This document shows, one piece after another, positions 32,338 through 40,938 of a stretch of DNA of 64,000 bases. The stretch spans positions 1 through 64,000 of the forward strand of contig CAJTYR010000008.1 of assembly GCA_910584295.1 (NCBI GenBank). The letters are read 5' to 3'. The notes beneath the pieces are model-generated. The model was given only the letters and a program-made list of their open reading frames with translations, did no database searches and had not been told where the DNA came from. Origin of the DNA: an uncultured Christensenella sp. Lineage in GTDB: Bacteria > Bacillota > Clostridia > Christensenellales > UBA1242. Every line of letters starts with the position of its first letter. Within the stretch, counting starts at the first letter, position 1. The translations under genes were made by a program, and so were the position numbers.

Positions 32338-32358
32338 ATGCGTTTGCTGTTTTTTTTG
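32321..32358 (+). terminator. Terminator of ABC operon
   Basis: AACAGCAAA and TTTGCTGTT form a 9 bp stem followed by a T tract; it overlaps the permease stop codon. Confidence 0.85.
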
Positions 32359-32454
32359 ATTTATTTTCGTTGTTTTTCTTAAAAAAACACTATATATTTT
32401 TAAATTTCCTTATTTTTTAAGCCTATGAACAAAGGTGGTTTTTGGCTTTTTCGC

Positions 32455-32483
32455 TTGACATTTTTTTTCTTTTTTATTATATA
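32455..32483 (+). promoter_or_regulatory. Promoter of the M60 protease gene
   Basis: TTGACA (32455-32460), 17 nt, TATATA (32478-32483) and then AATAAT lead directly to the ATG at 32490. No Shine-Dalgarno is present. Confidence 0.75.
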
Positions 32484-32489
32484 AATAAT

Positions 32490-35400
32490 ATGAAAAAGAA
32501 AAGTAAAACTAAAATAAAATTCTTATGTTTAATTCTGGGACTTTTTTTATGCACTGGTACCTTTGTTGGTTGTGGAAAAGGTAAAGGGGATTCTTCGTCT
32601 AAGGCGGGGATTACTCTTTCGCCAGCAATTTCTCAAGGTGCAACAGTGTTTGACTTTGATGAGATACAAAATCAAAAGGTCACTCTTCGTCAGCCTGTTA
32701 TGAAGATTTTGAAAAGAGGTTTGCCAAGAACTGCACCAGAAGTTATGTCTGACACTTTCACTCTTCCAAGCAATTTCTCAACTGGAGAATTGTCAACGGC
32801 TGTCTATACTTTTGATCCAGCTTCTTATCCAGCATTGACTGGCAGAACAGAAAGCATGACCACTTTCGAGAGATATATGCTTTTGCGTCAAGCTATGTAT
32901 TATGCGACTGCTTCTCAAGGGCTGGCAGAAGCAGGACTGCTTATGAAACATCCAGCTGCGGACAGACAATATGGTGAAATTCCTGTTGAAGACAATGCGG
33001 TGAAAAAACTTATCATAACAGATCCAGAGTACAAAGCTTCAATGCTTGCAAGTGGACTTTATTTGCCTGCTGGTGAAATTGCCACTGTGAAAGTCAAGGG
33101 ACTTAAGGCTGGTGAAAGATTGGAGATGTTTACTGGTTATCAGCAATCCATTGCTTGGGCTGTTGATTTTAATACTTTTGACAGACTTATCATTGAAGAA
33201 TCAAAAAAAGCGACTCCAGATTATGAGTCTTTGCCGGTTGATGTTCATAATCATATTAAAAGTTCGGATTCTGAGATTGCTTACCAGATGGCAAAATTCT
33301 CTTTTACTGAAAATGAAAGGGAATACAAAATTGGCGCAATTTATGGAGGACTGCTTCATATTGATTGCTCAAGGATTTCTTCACCTGTTGAGATTGAAAT
33401 AACTGGTTGTGTGGAAACTCCTTACTTCATTTTGGGAGTGACAAGTGTTGATGAGTTTGAAAATCATTTGAGAAATGCACCTGGGCTTTTGTGCGCCTTG
33501 GATGTTGAAATTGGTCAACTTGTTGGTCCTGCCAATGCAATGAGACAAACTGATGATATTTTGAAAGTTGCTTATATGTGGCATTCAACTTTTGCAATCA
33601 ATGTTTCTCTTCTTGGGAGAAGTCACAACTATACTAATCTTCTTAAATATGACACTTTTGTTCCGGCAGGAGCTGCTGTTGCACTTTCTGGAAGAGATTC
33701 TGCGATGCCTGAAAGTGATATGTATAATTGTTTGAATTTTGCCAATTTGAAAACTTATGGCGAATGGATGACTTTGCATGAACTGGGACACCAGCACTCA
33801 AATCAAGGAGCGTTTGGCAAGGTATTTGGCATGGAAACTGGTGTTGAGGGAGAAGTGCGAAACAATGCAATGATTTTGTATAACTATGCTCTTACTTGCA
33901 ACATTAATCCAAATCAAACAAGTGGTGTTGAGCATGGAGAATTTACTCATCCATATAATTCTCTTTTGACAGTTATAAATGGAAAAAATGTAGCTTACAC
34001 GGACTATTCTGAGGCAGGAGGAAATCCTTTTTGGTGCTTGGGACTTTATTCGACAATAATTCATCAGTTTGGTCCAGAAAAATTTACTGAATATCTTTAT
34101 TCACATGCTGTCAATAAAAATTATAATGACACAGGCTATGGGAACAATCGTTCTGAATTTACGATAAGGCTTGCCGAGGTTTATGGCTATGACTTCCGAG
34201 ATTTCCTTAATGTTTACTTTAAAGCGAACATTACTGACGATTTGTTTGCACCAAGCAGACTTGAACAATTGAAGAAGTTGAAAAAGTTTGTTCCAATTGC
34301 TTGCAAGTTTTCAAATGGGTTTGGAGACTCTCGAAGCGCAGGTGCTCACAAGGTTAGTGGAATTCTTTCAACAGATTTTGAATTTGAAAACAACATCATC
34401 AGCACCGAGGATTTTAAACTTGTTTCAGCTTCAAAACCAAAGTATGGGACACTTAAAAAAGTTACTGCCACAAAATATACCTATATTCCACCAAAAGAGC
34501 TTACAAATGGCGATGTTTTCTATGTTAGTTGTAAACTTGCAAATGGAGAAACTAAAAAATTGCCAATCAGACTTGAATTTAATTATAATTATTCTCAATC
34601 AAAGATTTGGGAAGGTGTTAATGTAAACGATCTCGAAGCAGCAATTGATTTCTCAAAAACCACACAAGCAACAAGATCTGAATATGGTCAAGTTGGCGGA
34701 AAATCAAGTTTCAACAGTGGAAGAAGAAAAGATTTTGTTAAGTCAACTTTCAGTTATGTTGCACCAAAAACGGGGACATACAGATTTTATTTGAAATCGG
34801 ATGACATCGGGCGTGTTGATGCAACTAAAGGTGGAAAAACTTATTCAATTAAGACAACAGCATACACAGCAAATTATCAGGCGGACAATTATTTTGAACT
34901 TAAACTTAAGAAAGATGAAATCCTTCCAATGACAACATATTTGTTGAACAATGGAGGTGGAGGATCTTTGAATGTCGGAGTGCTTATTCCATCACAAGTT
35001 AGGGCTGTCGACATTCCTGTGGGGAATTTGCTTCTTGATAGATTTAATTTGGATGATTACAAAAAAATTCAATCATTTGGTTGGAAACCAAAGTTTCTTT
35101 CAAGTGTCAAAAATTTCACTAAAACGAATTATCTTGTGAAAAACAATTGGGAAATTATTTCGGCTCCTTTAGCAGAAGACAACATTGACCCTAATATTTT
35201 GGTGGATGGGAATACAAGCACAATTTTCTTTTCGGCATGGAGAACCACAAGCAAAAAAACACCAATGCCTCACACATATATTTTGGATATGAAAAAAGAA
35301 AACTGCTTGAACTTCATCGAAATTTACACAAGAAATAATGCAAATAGCTTTATCACGGAGTATGAACTTTATGGCTCAAAAGACAACAAAAACTATAAAC

Positions 35401-36368
35401 TGCTTTCAAAATCAAAAGATTTAACTTATTCTAGAACGAAGGCAACAATTAAATTCGATTCCATAAGTGCAAGATATCTTAAATTGGTTGTTAAAAAAAC
35501 AACTGGAGATTACTTCTCAATTATGAGCGAATTGAATGCCGGGTTGAGTGCTGTTGCTGAAAAAGTCATTTCTCCGACCGCTGACGAAACTTTTAGAACA
35601 AAAGGTTTTAAAGCGAATGGGCTTGGGGGAAGTGTTGTTGCAAAGAAAAAGAATAGTGCCCTTGTGACAAAGTTTAAGGGAACTCAATTCAACATTTATG
35701 CAAACACATTTAAAAACGCTGGATCGTTTAAGGTTTATATTGATGGAAAACTTGATTCGGTTGTAAGTTTGTCAGGAGATGAAAAGTCATCACAACTTGT
35801 CTATGCTTCAAGCAAATTGAAAAACAAAAAGCATACGGTTGAAATCAAAACACTGGACAATAAGGGGGTTGAAATTAATTATATGTCAATAAATTATGGA
35901 GCTAGCATGCTTAATGCAGCAAATATATATAAAGAAAAAGCCCTTGGAATTGCTCTTGCAATATTCTGTGTGCTCTTTGTGTTGAGTATGGTTTTTGTTG
36001 TGCTTTACTTCACTCTTCCTAAGTTTAGAGAATTTTTGAATAAATTGTTCCGTTTGGAAAGACAGACTTCGCCAGAAACTCTTGCAAAAAAAGCGAAAAA
36101 GAAGGAAGAAAGAAAAGCAAATCATGAAGCAAAAAAAGAAGAAAATCAGAAGCAGAAAGCAGAAAGTAAAGGAAATTCAAACACTGCTGTAAAAAATATT
36201 TCTCAAAAATCTCCAAATGTTAAAACTGCTCCACAATCAAAGAAGCCTTCAACAACCTCTTCAAAGGTTGAAACTAAAAAAACAGTTCAAACTTCTGCAA
36301 AAACGACAAGCAAACCATTGGTCATTAAGCCAGTTGTTTCAAAGTCAAAGCAAACAAAAAAGAAATAA
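32490..36368 (+). CDS. M60-family metalloprotease lipoprotein
   Basis: This 1292-residue surface protein begins with a lipoprotein signal (hydrophobic residues 10-25, lipobox FVGC, Cys 28). The peptidase M60 (enhancin-like) core holds HELGH at 430-434 and EVRNN with the third zinc-ligand Glu at 455. M60 enzymes cut host mucin-type glycoproteins. A PA14-like segment (KTGTYRFYLKSDDIGRVD, near residue 760) and an F5/8-type sugar-binding domain (DGNTSTIFFSAWR to ARYLKLVV, about 900-1000) follow. Near residues 1150-1175 is a membrane span, then a Lys-rich tail of about 115 residues. Having both a lipid anchor and a C-terminal span is unusual. The start at 32490 appears leaderless; the ATG at 32442 lies upstream of the promoter. 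Confidence 0.88.
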   Translation: MKKKSKTKIKFLCLILGLFLCTGTFVGCGKGKGDSSSKAGITLSPAISQGATVFDFDEIQNQKVTLRQPVMKILKRGLPRTAPEVMSDTFTLPSNFSTGELSTAVYTFDPASYPALTGRTESMTTFERYMLLRQAMYYATASQGLAEAGLLMKHPAADRQYGEIPVEDNAVKKLIITDPEYKASMLASGLYLPAGEIATVKVKGLKAGERLEMFTGYQQSIAWAVDFNTFDRLIIEESKKATPDYESLPVDVHNHIKSSDSEIAYQMAKFSFTENEREYKIGAIYGGLLHIDCSRISSPVEIEITGCVETPYFILGVTSVDEFENHLRNAPGLLCALDVEIGQLVGPANAMRQTDDILKVAYMWHSTFAINVSLLGRSHNYTNLLKYDTFVPAGAAVALSGRDSAMPESDMYNCLNFANLKTYGEWMTLHELGHQHSNQGAFGKVFGMETGVEGEVRNNAMILYNYALTCNINPNQTSGVEHGEFTHPYNSLLTVINGKNVAYTDYSEAGGNPFWCLGLYSTIIHQFGPEKFTEYLYSHAVNKNYNDTGYGNNRSEFTIRLAEVYGYDFRDFLNVYFKANITDDLFAPSRLEQLKKLKKFVPIACKFSNGFGDSRSAGAHKVSGILSTDFEFENNIISTEDFKLVSASKPKYGTLKKVTATKYTYIPPKELTNGDVFYVSCKLANGETKKLPIRLEFNYNYSQSKIWEGVNVNDLEAAIDFSKTTQATRSEYGQVGGKSSFNSGRRKDFVKSTFSYVAPKTGTYRFYLKSDDIGRVDATKGGKTYSIKTTAYTANYQADNYFELKLKKDEILPMTTYLLNNGGGGSLNVGVLIPSQVRAVDIPVGNLLLDRFNLDDYKKIQSFGWKPKFLSSVKNFTKTNYLVKNNWEIISAPLAEDNIDPNILVDGNTSTIFFSAWRTTSKKTPMPHTYILDMKKENCLNFIEIYTRNNANSFITEYELYGSKDNKNYKLLSKSKDLTYSRTKATIKFDSISARYLKLVVKKTTGDYFSIMSELNAGLSAVAEKVISPTADETFRTKGFKANGLGGSVVAKKKNSALVTKFKGTQFNIYANTFKNAGSFKVYIDGKLDSVVSLSGDEKSSQLVYASSKLKNKKHTVEIKTLDNKGVEINYMSINYGASMLNAANIYKEKALGIALAIFCVLFVLSMVFVVLYFTLPKFREFLNKLFRLERQTSPETLAKKAKKKEERKANHEAKKEENQKQKAESKGNSNTAVKNISQKSPNVKTAPQSKKPSTTSSKVETKKTVQTSAKTTSKPLVIKPVVSKSKQTKKK

Positions 36369-36377
36369 CTAGAAAAA

Positions 36378-36406
36378 GCCTTGTCGATTTGACAAGGTTT
36401 TTTTTA
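36378..36406 (+). terminator. Terminator of M60 gene
   Basis: CCTTGTC and GACAAGG form a stem followed by eight T residues. Confidence 0.85.
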
Positions 36407-36501
36407 GAAATTTTCATATAAAGACATTTTGCTTGCTTAAATTTATTTTTATATGATATAAATTAGTAGGTGTAGTAAAGCAAATTTTTTGATGGTTTTC
36501 A

Positions 36502-36750
36502 ATGCTCATAGCGTCGGTTTTTGTGGGGCTTTTGCTCTTGCTTAAGTTGTTTCAAGTGCCGACACTTAATTTGGCATTGGGTATTTCTGTCGGGGTTGGT
36601 GGACTTTTGCTTTTTGCTCATATGCTTAAAAATTGGATTTTACAATTTTCTATCAATCGTAATACTTGGACTTGGGTCTCACTTGGTTTTATGATTTTTG
36701 CGATTGTTGGCAGTGTTGCAGTTATGCTTATTTTTGCTTTTGCGGTTTAA
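36502..36750 (+). CDS. Small membrane protein
   Basis: The 82-residue protein is almost entirely hydrophobic, with three probable membrane spans (about 2-15, 20-42 and 58-80). I recognise no family. The ribosome binding site is weak (TAGGTG lies about 30 bases upstream, too far), so the start is uncertain. It precedes the NUDIX gene on the same strand. Confidence 0.55.
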   Translation: MLIASVFVGLLLLLKLFQVPTLNLALGISVGVGGLLLFAHMLKNWILQFSINRNTWTWVSLGFMIFAIVGSVAVMLIFAFAV

Positions 36751-36792
36751 TATGTTGTGTAATTAAATTTGCAAAGAATTTGAGGAGGATAT

Positions 36793-37272
36793 ATGAAAAC
36801 AATAAATACAACCCTTCTTTTGGTTATTAAAGACGGAAAGATTTTGCTTGCACAAAAAAAGAGAGGTTTTGGTGAAGGAAAATTCAATGGCGTGGGTGGA
36901 AAAGCTGAAGAAGGTGAAACCATTGAACAAACCATGTTGAGAGAAACAAAAGAAGAGATTGGAATTGTTCCAACCATTTATAAAAAACAAGGTGAGATTG
37001 TTTTTGATGAATATATGAAAGGTGAAAGATCGCTTGTTGCTATGTCGATTTTTGTTGCGAAAGATTTTGAAGGAGAACCAATCGAATCCGATGAAATGAG
37101 ACCTGAATGGTTTGATTTGGACAAAGTGCCATTTGATAAGATGTTTCCAGATGACAAATTTTGGTTTCCGCATATTTTGGACGAAAAGTTTGTGCGAGGG
37201 AAATTTGTATTTGATGAAAACTTTAAGCTTATCTCTTACAGCGTTGATACCTCAAAATTTAACAAAGCATAA
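36793..37272 (+). CDS. MTH1-like NUDIX (oxidised purine NTP) hydrolase
   Basis: The 159-residue protein has the NUDIX box GGKAEEGETIEQTMLRETKEEIGI (near residues 37-60). Outside the box it closely follows the animal MTH1 (NUDT1) pattern: KKRGFGEGKFNGVGGK before it, and ESDEMRPEWFDLDKVPFDKMFPDDKFWFP after it, which in MTH1 forms the purine pocket. It most likely hydrolyses 8-oxo-dGTP or other oxidised purine nucleotides. GAGGAGG precedes the ATG. A terminator and the pfl promoter follow. Confidence 0.88.
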   Translation: MKTINTTLLLVIKDGKILLAQKKRGFGEGKFNGVGGKAEEGETIEQTMLRETKEEIGIVPTIYKKQGEIVFDEYMKGERSLVAMSIFVAKDFEGEPIESDEMRPEWFDLDKVPFDKMFPDDKFWFPHILDEKFVRGKFVFDENFKLISYSVDTSKFNKA

Positions 37273-37283
37273 ATATTATTCAC

Positions 37284-37304
37284 GAGGGCGGAGAGCCCTT
37301 TTTA
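37284..37304 (+). terminator. Terminator of NUDIX gene
   Basis: AGGGC-GGAGA-GCCCT followed by TTTTATTTTT. Confidence 0.75.
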
Positions 37305-37343
37305 TTTTTATATATTAATTTTTATAAATATAGCATAATAATT

Positions 37344-37373
37344 TTGACATGCTGGGCTTTAATATTGTATACT
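37344..37373 (+). promoter_or_regulatory. Promoter of the pfl operon
   Basis: TTGACA (37344-37349), an 18 nt spacer and TATACT (37368-37373) lie 30 bases before pflA. Confidence 0.8.
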
Positions 37374-37402
37374 TAATTCGCAATGCTTGAAAGAGGCAGA
37401 AA

Positions 37403-38149
37403 ATGGGAGAAAGAGTGGTGAAAGGTTTTGTTCATTCAACTGAATCGTTTGGCACAGTCGATGGCCCTGGCATAAGATTTGTCATCTTTATGCAAGGATG
37501 TCCATTGCGATGCAAATATTGTCACAACCCTGACTCTTGGGCAGTTGGAAAGGGCAAGGCTTATGAGGCAGAAGAGCTTTTTGAAATTGCAATGAAATAC
37601 AAAAGTTATTTCAATAAAAATGGAGGGATAACTCTTACTGGCGGAGAGCCACTTCTTCAGATGGATTTTTGCATTGAACTTCTCAAAAAATTCAAGAATG
37701 AAGGAGTGCATACTGCAGTCGACACTTCTGGCTTTATGTTTGATCCTCAAAAAGAAGAATGTGTGAATAAACACCTCGAACTTTTGAAATATGTTGATCT
37801 TTTTCTGCTTGATATCAAACATATTTCTTCAGTCAAACACAAAGATCTCACTGGCGTCCCAAATGACAACACGCTTGCATTTGCGAAATTTTTGAGCGAT
37901 CATGGCAAGGCAATGTGGGTGCGTTATGTGCTTGTGCCTGACATCACATCTGATGAAGATGATTTGAATGGGCTTCGAAAATTTTTGGATAATTTGAAGA
38001 CTGTTGAAAAGGTTGAAGTTTTACCTTATCATACAATGGGTGTTTCAAAATACAAGCAATTGGGAATTGCTTATCCACTTGAAGGAGTGAAAACTCCAAC
38101 AAAGGACCAAATTGAATTTGCAAAAAAGATTTTGCAAGGAGAAAATTGA
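37403..38149 (+). CDS. pflA: Pyruvate formate-lyase activating enzyme
   Basis: PflA is a radical SAM enzyme that installs the glycyl radical on pyruvate formate-lyase. The 248-residue sequence has STESFGTVDGPGIR near residue 13 and the iron-sulfur motif CPLRCKYC (C33, C37, C40; CxxxCxxC), then TLTGGEPLLQ for SAM binding. Length and domain layout match the family. It is the first gene of an operon with a thioredoxin-like gene, pflB and the separate glycyl radical subunit. AAAGAGG precedes the ATG. Confidence 0.95.
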   Translation: MGERVVKGFVHSTESFGTVDGPGIRFVIFMQGCPLRCKYCHNPDSWAVGKGKAYEAEELFEIAMKYKSYFNKNGGITLTGGEPLLQMDFCIELLKKFKNEGVHTAVDTSGFMFDPQKEECVNKHLELLKYVDLFLLDIKHISSVKHKDLTGVPNDNTLAFAKFLSDHGKAMWVRYVLVPDITSDEDDLNGLRKFLDNLKTVEKVEVLPYHTMGVSKYKQLGIAYPLEGVKTPTKDQIEFAKKILQGEN

Positions 38150-38478
38150 TGACTTTTGAAGAATTTAAGGAAAAACTTGAAGGAATTTGTTTGATTGAGG
38201 TTTCAGGAGAATCTTGCGCCAATTGTTTGACACTTCTTCCACTTGTGAATAAACTTGTAGGAGAGCGTGATGACTGCAAATTTTTTCACATCGAAGCAGG
38301 CTTTGACACAAAAGAACTTGTGACAGGTTTTGGGATTGTTGAAGTTCCAACACTTTTGGTTTGTCTTGATGGAAAAGAGGTGGCAAGGTGCAAAGGCTTT
38401 GTTCCAGAAGAGATTTTGAGCCTTTGGATTGATGCAAAAATTGAAAATTGTAAAAAACTTATGGGAGAAAAGAAATGA
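38149..38478 (+). CDS. Thioredoxin-like protein in the pfl operon
   Basis: The 109-residue protein has a thioredoxin fold: strand CLIEVSG, active site CANC (C23, C26), helix, and the cis-Pro motif EVPTLLVCLDGKEVAR (near residue 63). The CANC dipeptide differs from the usual CGPC. The ATG overlaps the pflA stop and its own stop overlaps the pflB start, so translation is tightly coupled to both. A role in keeping the active-site Cys of pyruvate formate-lyase reduced, or in re-reducing the activase, is inference. Confidence 0.82.
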   Translation: MTFEEFKEKLEGICLIEVSGESCANCLTLLPLVNKLVGERDDCKFFHIEAGFDTKELVTGFGIVEVPTLLVCLDGKEVARCKGFVPEEILSLWIDAKIENCKKLMGEKK

Positions 38479-40508
38479 ATGTAATGAAAGAATGGGAAGG
38501 CTTCACCCTTGGTAAATGGAGCAATGATGAAATTGATGTGAGAGATTTTATTCAAAAAAACTACACTCCATACATTGGAGATGACAGCTTTTTGGAGAGT
38601 GCAACTGAAGACACAAAAAAGCTTTGGGAAGAGATTATGGAACTCTCAAAGAAAGAACGCGAGAATGGTGGGGTTTTGGATGCTGACACAAAAATTGTCT
38701 CTCAAGTAAACAGTCATGATGCTGGATACATTGACAAAAATTTGGAAAAAATTGTTGGTCTTCAAACTGATGAACCATTTAAGCGTGCTCTTATGCCTTT
38801 TGGCGGAATTAAAATGGCAGAACAAGCACTCAATATGTATGGCTATGAACTTGACCCACAGGTCAAAGAGTTTTTTGTTAAATACAGAAAAACACATAAT
38901 GATGGCGTTTTTGATGCATATACTTTGGAAATGAGACGCGCAAGATCTGCTCATATCTTGACTGGACTTCCAGACACTTATGGCAGAGGAAGAATCATTG
39001 GTGATTATCGTAGAGTTGCTCTCTATGGAGTTGATTATCTCATTAAAAAGAAAGAAGAAGACAAAAGTGCTCTTGATGGAGAAATGACTGACAGCAAAAT
39101 TAGAGATAGAGAAGAACTTTCTGAGCAAATTAAAGCTCTTAAAAGTCTTAAACTTATGGCTGAAAGATATGGTTTTGATATTTCAAGACCAGCATCAAAT
39201 GCTAAAGAAGCAATCCAATTTTTGTATTTTGGATATTTGGCAGCAGTTAAAGACCAAAATGGTGCAGCAATGTCAATCGGAAGAAATTCAACTTTCTTGG
39301 ATATCTTTATTGAAAGGGATTTGAAAAAAGGAATCTTGACAGAAAAAGAGGCACAAGAACTTATCGACCAATTTGTTATTAAACTGCGTATTGTGAAGTT
39401 TATGAGAATTCAATCATACAATGAACTTTTCTCTGGAGACCCAACATGGGTTACAGAATCAATTGGTGGAATGGGAGTTGATGGAAGACCACTTGTGACA
39501 AAGAACTCTTTCAGAGTGCTTCATACTCTTGTCAATCTTGGACCTGCGCCAGAGCCAAACCTTACAGTGCTTTGGTCAAAGAACTTGCCAGAAAACTTTA
39601 AGAAATTTTGTGCCAAGATTTCAATTGACACCTCTTCAATTCAATATGAATCAGATGATTTGATGAGACCTGAAATGGGAGATGATTATGCCATCGCATG
39701 TTGTGTTTCTTGCATGAGAGTTGGGAAAGATATGCAATTTTTCGGTGCAAGAGCAAACCTTGCAAAATGCTTGCTTTATGCAATCAATGGTGGTGTTGAT
39801 GAACTTATGCTTGACAAAGTGACAGGGAAGCCTGTGCAAGTTGCTCCAAAGTTTGCTCCAATTCTTGGTGACGGAAAACTTGAGTATGTTGATGTTTTGG
39901 ATAAGTTTGAGACCATGATGACATGGCTTGCTGGTCTTTATGTCAATGTGCTTAATCTCATTCATTATATGCATGACAAATATTCCTATGAGGCTCTTGA
40001 AATGGCGCTTCATGACACAAAGGTGAGAAGATTCTTTGCAACAGGAATTGCTGGGCTTTCTTGTTGTGTGGATTCTCTTTCTGCAATTAAATATGCAAAT
40101 GTTTATCCAATTCGAAATGAGTTTGGAATTGTAACCGATTATCGAATTGAGGGTGATTATCCAAAATATGGAAATAATGATGACAGAGCAGATGAAATTG
40201 CTGTTTGGCTTGTTAAGACGTTCATGAAGAAGATTGCAAGTCATCATACTTACAGAGAGTCTGTTCCAACTATGTCCATTTTGACAATCACTTCAAATGT
40301 GGTTTATGGTAAGAACACTGGAAGCACTCCAGATGGAAGAAAGGCAGGACAGGCACTTGCACCTGGTGCAAATCCAATGCATGGCAGAGATGAGCATGGT
40401 GCTCTTGCTTCACTTGAAAGTGTGAGAAAGCTGCCTTATGAATATTCAAGAGATGGAATTTCAAACACATTTTCAATCACACCAAATTCTTTGGGAAAAG
40501 ATGATTAA
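38475..40508 (+). CDS. pflB: Pyruvate formate-lyase core, lacking the radical domain
   Basis: Pyruvate formate-lyase converts pyruvate and CoA to acetyl-CoA and formate in anaerobic metabolism. The 677-residue protein covers the barrel with DTYGRGRIIGDYRRVALYGVD, WGKD-type region GSTPDGRKAGQALAPGANPMHGRD, and the catalytic Cys pair in IACCVSC (C409-C410). It stops right after SITPNSLGKDD, where complete enzymes continue into the C-terminal glycyl radical domain (about 75-80 residues). That domain is encoded by the next gene, 13 bases downstream, in another frame. Otherwise the protein looks fully functional. The ATG overlaps the thioredoxin gene stop; GGGAG precedes it. Confidence 0.95.
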   Translation: MNVMKEWEGFTLGKWSNDEIDVRDFIQKNYTPYIGDDSFLESATEDTKKLWEEIMELSKKERENGGVLDADTKIVSQVNSHDAGYIDKNLEKIVGLQTDEPFKRALMPFGGIKMAEQALNMYGYELDPQVKEFFVKYRKTHNDGVFDAYTLEMRRARSAHILTGLPDTYGRGRIIGDYRRVALYGVDYLIKKKEEDKSALDGEMTDSKIRDREELSEQIKALKSLKLMAERYGFDISRPASNAKEAIQFLYFGYLAAVKDQNGAAMSIGRNSTFLDIFIERDLKKGILTEKEAQELIDQFVIKLRIVKFMRIQSYNELFSGDPTWVTESIGGMGVDGRPLVTKNSFRVLHTLVNLGPAPEPNLTVLWSKNLPENFKKFCAKISIDTSSIQYESDDLMRPEMGDDYAIACCVSCMRVGKDMQFFGARANLAKCLLYAINGGVDELMLDKVTGKPVQVAPKFAPILGDGKLEYVDVLDKFETMMTWLAGLYVNVLNLIHYMHDKYSYEALEMALHDTKVRRFFATGIAGLSCCVDSLSAIKYANVYPIRNEFGIVTDYRIEGDYPKYGNNDDRADEIAVWLVKTFMKKIASHHTYRESVPTMSILTITSNVVYGKNTGSTPDGRKAGQALAPGANPMHGRDEHGALASLESVRKLPYEYSRDGISNTFSITPNSLGKDD

Positions 40509-40521
40509 AGGAGGGGGAAAT

Positions 40522-40761
40522 ATGGCAGGAAAAAATCAAGTTGACAATCTTGTGACAATGCTTGACACTTATTGTGGAGAAGGGGGACATCACCTCAATG
40601 TCAATGTTTTCAATCGTGAAACATTGCTCGATGCTCAAAAGCATCCTGAAAAATATCCACAACTCACAATCCGAGTGTCTGGTTATGCTGTGAACTTCAA
40701 CAAGCTCACAAAAGAGCAACAAGATGAGGTTATATCTCGTACTATTCACGAAAATATGTAA
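40522..40761 (+). CDS. Stand-alone glycyl radical subunit of pyruvate formate-lyase
   Basis: This 79-residue protein is the missing C-terminal domain of the preceding gene. It contains EGGHHLNVNVFNRETLLDA and YPQLTIRVSGYAVNF, whose Gly 54 (in RVSGYAV) is the radical-bearing residue, and ends KEQQDEVISRTIHENM like full-length enzymes. It is also similar to E. coli GrcA (YfiD), a spare radical subunit, but lacks GrcA's N-terminal extension. A strong GGAGGGGG precedes the ATG, so it is translated on its own rather than being a sequencing frameshift product. It presumably binds the PflB core and is activated by PflA. Confidence 0.93.
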   Translation: MAGKNQVDNLVTMLDTYCGEGGHHLNVNVFNRETLLDAQKHPEKYPQLTIRVSGYAVNFNKLTKEQQDEVISRTIHENM

Positions 40762-40830
40762 AAATTGCACAATATTGTGTGTTTTGAAATGGGAACACCA
40801 TGTTTTTTCCATTTCTTTCTAATTCATATC

Positions 40831-40865
40831 AAAAGGGGACAAAAATTTTGCGTCCCTTTTTTCTT
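40831..40865 (+). terminator. Terminator of the pfl operon
   Basis: AAAAGGGGAC and GTCCCTTTT form a hairpin (one bulged G) followed by a T-rich tract. Confidence 0.8.
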
Positions 40866-40880
40866 TTAGTGTTTGTTTAT

Positions 40881-40910
40881 TTGACTTGAAATGAAGAGAA
40901 GAGTTATAAT
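40881..40910 (+). promoter_or_regulatory. Promoter of eno
   Basis: TTGACT (40881-40886), an 18 nt spacer and TATAAT (40905-40910) lie 28 bases before the eno ATG. Confidence 0.8.
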
Positions 40911-40938
40911 TATTTTGATGAAATTAAAAGGAGAGATT

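Noticed and set aside
40495..40525. Programmed frameshift joining pflB to the radical domain
   Set aside because: The TAA stop is followed by a strong Shine-Dalgarno and ATG for the second gene, and no slippery sequence lies before the stop. Separate translation is the simpler reading.
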